The translations under genes were made by a program, and so were the position numbers. This document shows, one piece after another, positions 1-7,521 of a stretch of DNA of 14,087 nucleotides. The notes under the pieces are model-generated. The model had not been told where the DNA came from and made no database searches. It saw nothing but the letters and a program-made list of their open reading frames with translations. The DNA comes from Lutibacter sp. (GTDB taxonomy: Bacteria; Bacteroidota; Bacteroidia; Flavobacteriales; Flavobacteriaceae). Each line of letters begins with the position of its first letter. Positions within the stretch are counted from its first letter, which is position 1. Location: assembly GCA_030599055.1 (NCBI GenBank), contig JAUVOS010000039.1, forward strand, positions 1 to 14,087, read 5' to 3'.

Positions 1-945
1 ATCAATATTTTTTGGCAAAGAATTTAAAACAATGGGTAATACATTTTGATCTGTAAGTATCACGGCTATTTCATCAGCCTCGTTAGATGCATTAATTAAT
101 TCTCCTGCATATTTAATCATTCCAACATTCTTAGGGACTCCAATTATTTCTATAATCTTGGAATTAAAGTCTTTTTCAGTAATCCAATTTATCTTTTTCT
201 TTTTGTAGTATGCCCAATCTGCTTGATATTGACGAATAAACTGACCTGCTGGGTGCTTATTCAACATTAAACTCTTTGGAATATCCCAATATACTGATGC
301 CTTTCCGGCTTCTAAAAGCTCTTGCAAAATTTGCGATTCACTTGTTTTCAAATGATTAAATCCCACAAAAACAAAATAATTGTGGGTATTTTCAATAAAA
401 CTATGAAGTGATTTTACGGCTTCTTTAAAGATTAATCCTTGATAGCCTTTTTGTTTATCAATTAAGTTTTTATAAAATGCGTGGTAATATTTTTCCAAAT
501 TCTGAAAAAAAATTAAATAATCTTTTGTCAATTCTGTATTCGGATTCCAATTGTGTAATTTGTTGATTTCTTTTAGGCTCAAAAAAATATCTTTCGGTTC
601 AATGAGGTAGCCATCAATTTCATTAAAATCATTAAGTATGGTAATTGCCCAGTTAGAAAAGACATCAAAGGAATCTATTTTGTGCTTTGGAGTTTCTTTT
701 GTGTAGATTTTATAGAAATCAAAAAGTAATTCGATTGCAGAAGATTTATAAATTCCTGACAACTGTTCTGCTAAATTATCAAAGGTTATTATTTCAGGGA
801 ATAAACTGGTTTCTAATATTTGTTTTTTATAGTATTTTCTCAGATAAATCCCAGCTCTTTGATTGGGCAAGACAAAAATCAAATGTGATAAATCAACACC
901 TTTTTCATAAACATTCTTGATTACTTTTAAAAGAAAAGCTTCCAT
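1..945 (-). CDS. AddB-like PD-(D/E)XK nuclease family protein, N-terminal part (3' end outside window)
   Basis: This open frame of 315 codons starts at the ATG at 945 and is still open at base 1, so only the N-terminal third or so is present. The protein begins MEAFLLKVIKNVYEKG and then has HLIFVLPNQRAGIYLRKYY, the opening I associate with the Bacteroidota AddB-like (inactivated helicase plus C-terminal PD-(D/E)XK nuclease) family of about 900 residues. A later block, NYFVFVGFNHLKTSESQILQ, fits the helicase-like fold. I see no Walker A motif in this part, which agrees with the domain being a non-ATPase scaffold. The nuclease motifs would lie off the left edge, so the enzyme activity cannot be confirmed here. 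In the family the protein works with an AddA/UvrD-type helicase in double-strand break end processing. It lies downstream of ompA on the same strand, separated by a terminator and its own promoter-like box. The family call is from memory of the N-terminal pattern. Confidence 0.72.
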   Translation of the reverse strand, partial: MEAFLLKVIKNVYEKGVDLSHLIFVLPNQRAGIYLRKYYKKQILETSLFPEIITFDNLAEQLSGIYKSSAIELLFDFYKIYTKETPKHKIDSFDVFSNWAITILNDFNEIDGYLIEPKDIFLSLKEINKLHNWNPNTELTKDYLIFFQNLEKYYHAFYKNLIDKQKGYQGLIFKEAVKSLHSFIENTHNYFVFVGFNHLKTSESQILQELLEAGKASVYWDIPKSLMLNKHPAGQFIRQYQADWAYYKKKKINWITEKDFNSKIIEIIGVPKNVGMIKYAGELINASNEADEIAVILTDQNVLPIVLNSLPKNID

Positions 946-965
946 AGGGATATTCTGATTAAATA

Positions 966-973
966 CAAACCTA
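966..973 (-). promoter_or_regulatory. -7 promoter box for the AddB-like gene
   Basis: The minus strand reads TAGGTTTG, an exact match to the Bacteroidota -7 consensus TAnnTTTG, ending 20 bases before the ATG at 945. No clear TTTG -33 element is visible; that position would abut the ompA terminator at 998-1028. The box would let this gene be transcribed independently of ompA. Confidence 0.5.
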
Positions 974-997
974 CGTGTTTTTATCTGAAAGAAATAA

Positions 998-1028
998 AAA
1001 AAGCCTTCCAAATTTTGGAAGGCTTTTT
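998..1028 (-). terminator. Intrinsic terminator of the ompA gene
   Basis: A near-perfect inverted repeat with core arms AGCCTTCCAAA and TTTGGAAGGCT is flanked by A and T runs, so on the minus strand a GC-containing stem is followed by seven T residues. It lies 21 bases after the ompA stop codon. The symmetric A/T flanks could also stop plus-strand transcription. Confidence 0.9.
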
Positions 1029-1049
1029 AGAATTATATTTTGTTTAAGA

Positions 1050-2453
1050 TTATTTTCTCAAACTTATTTCTACACGTCTGTTTTCTGCTCTACCTGCAGC
1101 AGTTTTGTTATCAGCTACCGGATAGTCTTCACCAAATCCTACAGCAGATAATCTACCAGAAGCAACGCCTTTTCCTACCAAGTAAGTCATAACAGCATTT
1201 GCTCTTCTTTCAGATAAACCTTGGTTGTAAGCTGCAGCACCTTGGCTGTCAGTATGACCACCAACTAAGAAATTAGCTCTATCAAATTCTTGCATAATCG
1301 CAGCAATAGCATCTAATTTATCAGTTACACCAGGCTTAAATGTTGACTTAGCACTATTGAAATAAATAGTTTTTGCATAAGCATTTAATTGCTCAGTAGC
1401 TTCTACAGTAATCACTTCAACAGGTGCTGGGCAACCTTTTAATTCAGCAAGACCAGGTACTTTTGGACATTCATCGTCTTTGTCTAAGATACCATCACCA
1501 TCTGTGTCAGGCCATGGGCATCCTTTATTAGCTTTTGGACCCGCTTCTTTTGGACAATCATCTTTAGAATCGATGATACCATCGCCATCAGTATCTGGGC
1601 ATCCTTTATTTGCTTTTGTTCCTTTTACTTTTGGACAATCGTCTTTTACATCAGGGATACCATCACCGTCTGTGTCTGGACAACCGTTGAATTCAACTGG
1701 GCCAGCAACTTCTGGACAAGCATCATCACCATCTTTTATACCGTCACCATCAGTATCAGGACAACCATCAAATTCTTCTAAACCGAATGTTTGAGGACAA
1801 GCATCGTCTTTATCAAAGATACCATCACCATCAGAATCAGTACCACCAAACTTAACTGATAAACCTAAATTATGTTGGAAAAATGGAGCAAATTGATCAT
1901 CAAACATATGTTTGTATTGTGTTTGCACATTAAATGCTACATTTTCATGTAACCATAAATTAAGCCCTAGACCTCCACTTAATGTTCCTGCTCCTTCCCA
2001 GTCAAGCCAGTTATATCCACCACCACCAAGTAGGTATGGTTGGAACCAACCCTCTGAACCAAATAAGCTAAGAAGATTATATTTAATAAGTCCATCAACA
2101 TTTAAAAGAGCTAAATCGCCAGGATTAATTTCTTCTAGATTGTTAGGCCCAATACTTATCTTGTTTACATTTGCACCAACTTCTAGAGAAAAACCACTAT
2201 TTAAATATCTACCTACACTTATTGAAGAAATAGTAGGGATATAGTTGTAGTGATCCTCAACGTTAAAAAACTCGTGAAACATACCACCTTCATTATTATG
2301 ATTGGTCATAAGACCCTCATAACCGGTTGGGTGATAATCTATGGCGTTTATACCAAAATTAATTGCCCATGGATTGTTTTCATCCTGAGCATTCATGTTG
2401 CTTAAGCCAACAAAAACTAACAAAGCCATTAAGGCAATTTTTAAATTTCTCAT
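1050..2453 (-). CDS. OmpA-family outer-membrane protein with TSP3 calcium repeats
   Basis: The 467-residue protein anchors the outer membrane to peptidoglycan. Residues 1-22 are a signal peptide ending in NAQ. Residues 25-203 are a glycine- and aromatic-rich segment typical of the eight-stranded OmpA barrel. Residues 206-342 hold five thrombospondin type 3 repeats of 27 residues, each starting D(T/S)DGDGI and ending GCP, which bind calcium; a two-residue WP insertion precedes the fifth. Residues 362-466 are the OmpA C-terminal peptidoglycan-binding domain, with the diaminopimelate-binding pair Asp402 (GGHTDSQG) and Arg417 (LSERRA) at the canonical 15-residue spacing, and NRRVE near the end. 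The gene stands between an upstream O-methyltransferase and the AddB-like gene, with a terminator directly behind it. Proteins of this type are abundant in Flavobacteriia and are also called OmpA/MotB or P60-like. Function in envelope stability follows from the family; the barrel assignment is inferred from composition and length. Confidence 0.95.
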   Translation of the reverse strand: MRNLKIALMALLVFVGLSNMNAQDENNPWAINFGINAIDYHPTGYEGLMTNHNNEGGMFHEFFNVEDHYNYIPTISSISVGRYLNSGFSLEVGANVNKISIGPNNLEEINPGDLALLNVDGLIKYNLLSLFGSEGWFQPYLLGGGGYNWLDWEGAGTLSGGLGLNLWLHENVAFNVQTQYKHMFDDQFAPFFQHNLGLSVKFGGTDSDGDGIFDKDDACPQTFGLEEFDGCPDTDGDGIKDGDDACPEVAGPVEFNGCPDTDGDGIPDVKDDCPKVKGTKANKGCPDTDGDGIIDSKDDCPKEAGPKANKGCPWPDTDGDGILDKDDECPKVPGLAELKGCPAPVEVITVEATEQLNAYAKTIYFNSAKSTFKPGVTDKLDAIAAIMQEFDRANFLVGGHTDSQGAAAYNQGLSERRANAVMTYLVGKGVASGRLSAVGFGEDYPVADNKTAAGRAENRRVEISLRK

Positions 2454-2500
2454 TTTTGATTTACTTTAAATTAAATTAGGATTATTTTTAAAATTACATA

Positions 2501-2519
2501 AACCTTACTAAATAAGGTT
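2501..2519 (-). other. Small stem-loop in the ompA 5' leader
   Basis: AACCTTA and TAAGGTT form a 7-bp stem with a five-base loop, 48 bases before the ompA ATG. There is no T run after it on either strand, so it is not a terminator. In a leader of an abundantly made outer-membrane protein it could protect the mRNA 5' end; this is inference. Confidence 0.4.
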
Positions 2520-2527
2520 ATTTTAGG

Positions 2528-2535
2528 CAAATTTA
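2528..2535 (-). promoter_or_regulatory. Candidate -7 promoter box for ompA
   Basis: The minus strand reads TAAATTTG, matching TAnnTTTG, 74 bases before the ompA ATG. The expected upstream TTTG element is not obvious. The site lies between the methyltransferase stop and ompA, where a promoter for ompA is expected. Confidence 0.4.
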
Positions 2536-2587
2536 TAATAAATTTTGATAATTGAGAAGTTTTTTCGACAAAATGTTTTATTGGTAA

Positions 2588-3229
2588 TTATAGCTTGCGT
2601 GCAATGCTAATACCATCTCTGAAGGGTAAGAGTAAAATCTCAACTCTTTTATCTTTTTTTAACTTAGTATTAAAGTTGATAATTGATTTTGTGTCCCAAT
2701 CATTTTTTAAAGGAGTTTTAACAACCTTTCCGCCCCACAATACATTGTCCGACAGAATAATACCACCAACATTAACCTTGTCAATTATTTGTTCGAAATA
2801 CGTGTTATAATTAATCTTATCGGCATCAATAAAGACTAAGTCATAGTTGTATTTAAGTTGTGGAATAATTGCTAAAGCAGGACCTGTGTGTTGAATTATT
2901 TGTGTGTCAAATCCAGCTTTTATAAAGTATTTTTTTTGAAAATCTACCAATTCTTCATTATTATCTATGGTATGAATCATTCCATTTGCTGCTAAACCTT
3001 CTGCCAAACACAAGGTTGAATAGCCTGTATAGGTTCCAATTTCGAGTATCATTTTAGGTTGCATCAGTTTAGAAATTAGTGATAATAATCGACCTTGAAG
3101 GTGTCCGCTAAGCATCCTGGGAGCAAGTATTTTTTGCCAAGTTTCTATTCGTAATTCTTGTAATATTTTTGATTCGGGTTCCGTATGCTTTTCAGCATAA
3201 TCTAAAATGGATTGTGAAATAAAACTCAT
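2588..3229 (-). CDS. SAM-dependent O-methyltransferase (class I, YrrM/CCoAOMT-like)
   Basis: The protein of 213 residues transfers a methyl group from S-adenosylmethionine to a hydroxyl group of an unidentified small molecule. It has the family's N-terminal helix with PRMLSGHLQGRLLS, motif I as ILEIGTYTGYSTLCLAEGL, a following acidic strand TIDNNEE, the DLVFIDADK metal-binding block with the conserved Asp pair, and ILSDNVLWGGKV. The frame is open back to an ATG at 3301, which would add 24 residues. I prefer the ATG at 3229 because family members begin MxFISxxxxxYxxxHSEPE and because an exact TAnnTTTG promoter box lies 26 bases upstream, inside the extension. It is transcribed towards ompA with 134 bases between them, and divergently from the nucleotidyltransferase. 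Substrate and pathway cannot be read from the sequence. Confidence 0.92.
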   Translation of the reverse strand: MSFISQSILDYAEKHTEPESKILQELRIETWQKILAPRMLSGHLQGRLLSLISKLMQPKMILEIGTYTGYSTLCLAEGLAANGMIHTIDNNEELVDFQKKYFIKAGFDTQIIQHTGPALAIIPQLKYNYDLVFIDADKINYNTYFEQIIDKVNVGGIILSDNVLWGGKVVKTPLKNDWDTKSIINFNTKLKKDKRVEILLLPFRDGISIARKL

Positions 3230-3255
3230 ATTATATCGTTTTGAATTATCACTTT

Positions 3256-3263
3256 CAAAAGTA
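3256..3263 (-). promoter_or_regulatory. -7 promoter box for the O-methyltransferase
   Basis: The minus strand reads TACTTTTG, an exact TAnnTTTG match, 26 bases before the ATG at 3229; a CTTG sequence lies 16 bases further upstream as a weak -33 element. A transcript starting here would exclude the ATG at 3301, so the box decides the start of the gene. Confidence 0.55.
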
Positions 3264-3408
3264 TTAAATCTAAATGAAACAAGTCTAATATTTTTTGCCA
3301 TATGACAGAATGATTAATGATGAAGCTACTTTGTTAGAAGGCAGATTCATTGTAATACTATCATAAGAAAAAATACAATCGCAAGAAATTAAAGATATTA
3401 AATATCCC

Positions 3409-3416
3409 TATCTTAG
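3409..3416 (+). promoter_or_regulatory. Possible -7 promoter box for the nucleotidyltransferase operon
   Basis: TATCTTAG followed by CGAC is one base away from the frequent flavobacterial TATCTTTGC form of the -7 box, and it sits 31 bases before the ATG at 3448. No TTTG -33 element is visible. It lies in the 218-base divergent spacer shared with the methyltransferase gene. Confidence 0.3.
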
Positions 3417-3447
3417 CGACTTGATACTTAATAAAAAACAGAAGAAA

Positions 3448-4467
3448 ATGCGAATAATTATTCCGATGGCAGGAATTGGCTCCCGCCTTAAACCACATAC
3501 ATTAACCGTTCCGAAACCACTAACTCTTATTGCCGGAAAATCAATTGTTCAAAGGTTGGTAGAGGAGATTGTTAACATTGTTGGGCAAAATATTACCGAT
3601 ATAGGTTTTATCATTGGACCTACTTCAAAGGGTTTTCCTGCAGATACAGGAGAACAATTAATAAAAATTGCTCAAAAATTCGGAGCAAAAGGAAGTGTTT
3701 TTATACAAAAAGAAGCATTAGGAACGGCGCATGCTATTTATCAAGCACGTACGCTATTAAAAGGCCCTTGTGTAGTTGCTTTTGCGGATACGCTTTTTAA
3801 GGCAGATTTTACTATTGACAATACAAATGACGGTATTATTTGGGTAAAAAAAGTCGCCAATCCAAAAGCTTTTGGAGTGGTTAAACTTAAAGAAGGAATT
3901 ATTACGGATTTTATAGAAAAACCGGAAAAATTTGTATCTGATTTGGCAATTATTGGTATTTATTATTTTAAATCAGGAGATAATTTGGGTTATGAAATAG
4001 ATTATTTGATCGATAATAATTTAAGAGGAAATGGAGACGAATACCAACTAACCGATGCACTTGAAAACTTAAAACAAAAAGGAGCTAAATTTATACCCGG
4101 AACCGTTACAGATTGGATGGATAATGGCAACAAAGAAGTAACTGTTGAAACGAACCAAAAAATACTGAAGTATGCACAACAAGCAGGAGAAAATTTAGTG
4201 TCTGATTCAATTGTTTTGGAAAATACTAAAATAATTCCTCCGTGTTACATCGGTGATGATGTGATACTAAAAAACTGTACCATTGGTCCTTATGTTTCGT
4301 TGGGCGATAATGGAACTGTCACAAATTCTACTATTAAAAATTCTTTAATACAAAAAAACGTATTGATAAAAAATGCTGATTTAAACGAAGCAATGATTGG
4401 GAATAACGTAGAATTTAATGGGAATTTCAAAAGTGTAAGTTTAGGTGATTTTTCCCAATTAAAATAA
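3448..4467 (+). CDS. Sugar-phosphate nucleotidyltransferase with C-terminal beta-helix
   Basis: The protein of 339 residues should join a nucleoside triphosphate to a sugar-1-phosphate to make an activated sugar for surface polysaccharide or cell-wall synthesis. Residues 9-25 carry the nucleotide-binding signature GxGSRLxPxTxxxPKPL. Asp114 in VVAFADTLF is the expected metal ligand, IEKP follows at 156-159, and DWMDNGN at 222-228 corresponds to the sugar-binding WxDxG block of RmlA-like enzymes. Residues 250-325 are isoleucine-, valine- and asparagine-rich with a hexapeptide periodicity (left-handed beta-helix). No acetyltransferase catalytic motif is evident, so I do not call it GlmU. The frame is open from a TTG at 3421, but the ATG at 3448 puts the RIIIPMAGIG strand at the very N-terminus, as in the family. 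The base and sugar specificity are unknown. Its stop codon directly touches the ATG of the next gene. Confidence 0.9.
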   Translation: MRIIIPMAGIGSRLKPHTLTVPKPLTLIAGKSIVQRLVEEIVNIVGQNITDIGFIIGPTSKGFPADTGEQLIKIAQKFGAKGSVFIQKEALGTAHAIYQARTLLKGPCVVAFADTLFKADFTIDNTNDGIIWVKKVANPKAFGVVKLKEGIITDFIEKPEKFVSDLAIIGIYYFKSGDNLGYEIDYLIDNNLRGNGDEYQLTDALENLKQKGAKFIPGTVTDWMDNGNKEVTVETNQKILKYAQQAGENLVSDSIVLENTKIIPPCYIGDDVILKNCTIGPYVSLGDNGTVTNSTIKNSLIQKNVLIKNADLNEAMIGNNVEFNGNFKSVSLGDFSQLK

Positions 4468-5448
4468 ATGAAAAAATTCCTGCTAAATATTATTTTATTG
4501 CTACTGGTTTTCAGCTTCAACACCTACGCGCAAGATGATTCTGAGGAAGATACAGCAAATGTCCCCATTTTTCAAGAGGAATTATTAGATGAAGAAAAGA
4601 ATTACTTAACTTTTAAGCAGTCTTTTATTGAATCACTACAATACAAAGCTATTGAAAACCACAAAAAAGCGCTAGAATCATTAGCTATTTGTGAAACTCT
4701 TTTTCCGGATAATGTGCCCATGCTTTTTGAATTAGCTAAAAATCACTTTGCCTTAAATCAATATATTGAAGCCCATCACTATTGTAATCAAGCACTAAGT
4801 ATTGAGCCAGATGCTTTTTGGATATTGGCTTTGTCAAGAGATATTTTTGATAAGGAAAATAATTATTCGGAAGCTATTAAAATTCAAAAAAAATTGTACG
4901 CTTCCAAAGCGTCTGAAGCGGGTAATCTATTAAAATATTATTATCAAACAAAAAATATTGAAAAAGGAAAAGATTTAATTGCCGAAATAGATAAAAAGTA
5001 TATATATGTTTTATTATTAGATTTTTATAAGAAATATTTTTTTAAAACTAAAAAACAAATTGTAAAAAGCAATCATAAGAAGGTTTTGGAAAACAGAGAA
5101 TTAAGTGATTTAAAAAAAGAGTTTTTAAATAATAATAATTATACGGTTTTACAGGAAATTCTTAAAAAGGAATATCAAACACAGCAGTTTTCTGATTTAT
5201 TGGAAGATAGCGATTTTGGTTTAAGCTTATTTCCGACACAAGCTAAATTATACCTATACAAAGGACTTGCTTTAAATGGTTTGGGAAAATTTAAAGAAGC
5301 TATTTCAGTTTTGGAATCGGGTTTAGATTATGTTTTTGATAACACAACACTTACGAAGCAAATGTACAAGGCTTTAATTGTTGGATATGAAGCTGTAAAA
5401 AATACAACTAAAGCCAATTATTATAAGCAAATGGTACAAAAATTGTAA
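4468..5448 (+). CDS. Secreted tetratricopeptide-repeat protein
   Basis: The 326-residue protein has a signal peptide (residues 1-21, cut before QDD) and then an acidic stretch. Helical pairs with TPR features follow: about 50-80, 83-116 (LFELAKNHFALNQYIEAHHYCNQAL with the usual A/G/Y/A pattern), 118-145, and again 258-290 (LYLYKGLALNGLGKFKEAI) and 296-326. The region between is helical and lysine-rich with no clear repeat. It has no lipobox and no transmembrane helix after the signal, so a periplasmic scaffold is likely. The ATG follows the TAA of the nucleotidyltransferase with no gap, implying translational coupling. The order nucleotidyltransferase, TPR protein, DUF4292 lipoprotein, EnvC-like protein is one I recall from many flavobacteria, which suggests a joint envelope role. 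The exact function is not known. Confidence 0.88.
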   Translation: MKKFLLNIILLLLVFSFNTYAQDDSEEDTANVPIFQEELLDEEKNYLTFKQSFIESLQYKAIENHKKALESLAICETLFPDNVPMLFELAKNHFALNQYIEAHHYCNQALSIEPDAFWILALSRDIFDKENNYSEAIKIQKKLYASKASEAGNLLKYYYQTKNIEKGKDLIAEIDKKYIYVLLLDFYKKYFFKTKKQIVKSNHKKVLENRELSDLKKEFLNNNNYTVLQEILKKEYQTQQFSDLLEDSDFGLSLFPTQAKLYLYKGLALNGLGKFKEAISVLESGLDYVFDNTTLTKQMYKALIVGYEAVKNTTKANYYKQMVQKL

Positions 5449-5478
5449 GGATTGCTTTGGCTTTATATAAATTTAATA

Positions 5479-6255
5479 ATGAGTAAAAGATTAATATTTG
5501 GAGGGTTTATTATAATCCTATTATTTAGTTCTTGTAAAACTATGAAATCTACCGGTTCATCTACTATGACGCTTTCTGCAAAAAAGATTGCAAAAAAGCA
5601 TTATAGTTCAAAATTTTCTAAAAAAACAGTACAAGCAAAAATAAAAGCACATTACAAAGATTCAAAGCAATCTAACAGTTTATCTATCAAACTCCGTATG
5701 CAAAAGGATGAAGTTATATGGATGAGTGGTTCCTTTTTGGGTTTTCCTATTGCTAAAGTTAAAATTACACCTAATCGTGTTCAGTATTATGAAAAGATCA
5801 AAAGAACTTATTTTGATGGCGATTTTAGCTTAATTAGTAATGCTTTAGGAACAGACTTGAATTTCCAACAACTTCAAAATTTACTTGTAGGACAGAGCTT
5901 ATTACCGCTTGATGAAAAATTTATTAAAAGTATTGATGAAAAATCATATAGGCTAACTCCTAAAAATCAAGACGCTTTATTTGCTATTTTCTATTGGATA
6001 AATCCAACACATTACAAACTTGATAAGCAAAAGGTCAGCAGTAAAAACCCTGATCAAACCTTAGTTGTCGCCTATCCAAAATATGAACGTATTTCAGCGG
6101 AATACTTTCCAAAAACAATTTCAATATCCGCTATCCAACCAAAACAAACAACTCAAATTGAAATGGAGTTTCGTTCTATTCAATTTGACGAAAATCTACG
6201 TTTCCCTTTTAGTATTCCAACAGGTTATAAAAAAATTACTTTTAAGGGTATGTAA
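5479..6255 (+). CDS. DUF4292 lipoprotein
   Basis: The 258-residue protein starts MSKRLIFGGFIIILLFSSCK: a basic N-terminus, a hydrophobic core and a lipobox-like FSSC with Cys19 as the lipidation site. Phe at the -3 position is unusual for Proteobacteria but is seen in Bacteroidota. The mature part shows the DUF4292 pattern: many alternating beta strands, including EVIWMSGSFLGFPIAKVKITPNRVQYY at about 78-104, and FQQLQNLLVGQSLLP at 129-143. As I recall, this family is grouped with the LolA/LolB-like fold, which would make a lipid- or lipoprotein-handling role plausible, but that is inference. The frame is open from a TTG at 5452; the ATG at 5479 is preferred because it gives a proper lipoprotein signal. 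It lies 30 bases after the TPR gene and 57 bases before the EnvC-like gene. Confidence 0.88.
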   Translation: MSKRLIFGGFIIILLFSSCKTMKSTGSSTMTLSAKKIAKKHYSSKFSKKTVQAKIKAHYKDSKQSNSLSIKLRMQKDEVIWMSGSFLGFPIAKVKITPNRVQYYEKIKRTYFDGDFSLISNALGTDLNFQQLQNLLVGQSLLPLDEKFIKSIDEKSYRLTPKNQDALFAIFYWINPTHYKLDKQKVSSKNPDQTLVVAYPKYERISAEYFPKTISISAIQPKQTTQIEMEFRSIQFDENLRFPFSIPTGYKKITFKGM

Positions 6256-6261
6256 AATACG

Positions 6262-6269
6262 TACCTTTG
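6262..6269 (+). promoter_or_regulatory. -7 promoter box for the EnvC-like gene
   Basis: TACCTTTG matches TAnnTTTG exactly. It starts six bases after the DUF4292 stop codon and ends 43 bases before the ATG at 6313. It suggests that the EnvC-like gene can be transcribed separately from the three genes before it. A -33 element is not clear. Confidence 0.5.
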
Positions 6270-6312
6270 TTTTTCGTTACAATATATAAACTGATTAATT
6301 TTTAATTTTTTT

Positions 6313-7521
6313 ATGAAGCACTTTTTTCGATTCTTATTTATCTTTTGTTTATTGTTTTTCATAGCAACTCCTTCATTTGCACAAAAATCGAGTCGTAAAA
6401 AATTAGAGGCAAGAAGAATTGCATTAAAAAAGGAAATTAATAAAATAAAAATCTACCTTGATAATACCAAAAAAAAAGAAAGAAGTCTTAACAATCAAGT
6501 AAAAGACTTGAATCAAAAAATTGCAACACGTGAAGATTTAATTACTACAATTTCTGATGAATTAATTGTCTTGGGTGGCGATATTCAAAAAAACATAAAA
6601 GAAATTTCAGTTTTACACAACGAATTAGAAGTTTTAAAAAAAGATTATTCAGCACTGATTTATAAAGCTTACAAAAGTAAATCAGAGGCAAATAGGTTGC
6701 TGTTATTATTATCATCAGATAGTTTTTACCAAGGTTTTCAGCGTTTTCAATATATGAAACAATACACTCAATATCGAAAAAATCAAGGAGATACTATTAA
6801 ACTTAAGGCGATGAAATTACAGGTGATGAACGATAGTTTAGCTATTTTAAAAATTACCAAAAATAATCTGATAGATGAAAAGAAATACGAACAAGAAAAA
6901 ATTATATTTGAGAAAGACAAACAAGAGAGTTTAGTTGAAAAATACCGAAAGAAAAAACGAAAATATAGCACTCAAATACGAAAAAAACAACGTGCAGAAA
7001 GAAAACTCACGCAACAAATAGAAGATTTAATTAAGGGAGCTATTAAAAAATCGGGAGCTACGTCAAAATCTTTTGCTTTGACACCTGCCGCCAAAGTTTT
7101 AGCAGCAAAGTTTACCTCAAACAAAGGGAAACTTCCTTGGCCTGTAAAAAATGGTTTGGTTACAGTGCGTTTTGGAAGGCAACCCGACCCGATGAATTCT
7201 GGAGTGAAAATTGAAAGTAGCGGCGTACGCATAGCCACCAATGATGGCGCCACTGCAAGAGCTGTATTTGATGGAAAAGTAATGGCAGTTCAAAAGAATC
7301 CTCAAAGTGGTATTTTGTCAATTTTGGTGCAGCATGGTAACTATATTACTGTTTATGCCAATTTAGAAAGTGTTTTGGTCACAAAAGGCGATAAAGTAAA
7401 AATAAAACAAAACTTAGGTACAATTCATACGGATATCGTAACCGGAAAGACCATTTTAAAATTCCAAATTTGGAAAGATGTTCTTAAACAAAACCCCGCA
7501 AATTGGGTTTATAAAATGTAA
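6313..7521 (+). CDS. EnvC-like murein hydrolase activator, degenerate LytM/M23 domain
   Basis: The 402-residue protein has a signal peptide (residues 1-23, cut after SFA), two long charged coiled-coil segments (about 27-115 and 160-245) separated by a helical stretch, and a C-terminal LytM/M23 domain at about 272-400. This is the layout of EnvC, which activates periplasmic cell-wall amidases during daughter-cell separation. The four residues of a working M23 zinc site are all changed: the HxGxD block is SSGVR (Ser302 and Arg306 in place of His and Asp), the YAHL block is YANL (Asn350), and the HFEI block is KFQI (Lys383). The fold-defining strands, including HGNYITVYANL, remain. So the protein is most likely a regulator that binds an amidase or cell wall but does not cut it, as for E. 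coli EnvC. It is the last gene of the plus-strand cluster and has its own promoter-like box. Confidence 0.92.
   Translation: MKHFFRFLFIFCLLFFIATPSFAQKSSRKKLEARRIALKKEINKIKIYLDNTKKKERSLNNQVKDLNQKIATREDLITTISDELIVLGGDIQKNIKEISVLHNELEVLKKDYSALIYKAYKSKSEANRLLLLLSSDSFYQGFQRFQYMKQYTQYRKNQGDTIKLKAMKLQVMNDSLAILKITKNNLIDEKKYEQEKIIFEKDKQESLVEKYRKKKRKYSTQIRKKQRAERKLTQQIEDLIKGAIKKSGATSKSFALTPAAKVLAAKFTSNKGKLPWPVKNGLVTVRFGRQPDPMNSGVKIESSGVRIATNDGATARAVFDGKVMAVQKNPQSGILSILVQHGNYITVYANLESVLVTKGDKVKIKQNLGTIHTDIVTGKTILKFQIWKDVLKQNPANWVYKM

Noticed and set aside
687..920. Plus-strand open frame of 77 codons
   Set aside because: It lies entirely inside the minus-strand AddB-like frame, which is open for 315 codons and gives a family-like protein.
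1480..1794. Plus-strand open frame of 104 codons rich in IPSPSVSG repeats
   Set aside because: It is the antisense of the TSP3 repeats of ompA; its periodicity comes from the real minus-strand coding repeats.
1428..1836. Regular repeats that could suggest a CRISPR array
   Set aside because: They are coding, in frame, degenerate and contiguous without unique spacers.
3310..3366. Small plus-strand frame of 18 residues in the divergent spacer
   Set aside because: It has no recognisable start context or similarity and is of a length expected by chance.
3421..3447. Upstream TTG start for the nucleotidyltransferase
   Set aside because: It would add a lysine-rich tail before the first beta strand; the ATG at 3448 fits the family.
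5452..5478. Upstream TTG start for the DUF4292 gene
   Set aside because: It would disturb the lipoprotein signal; the ATG at 5479 gives a standard one.
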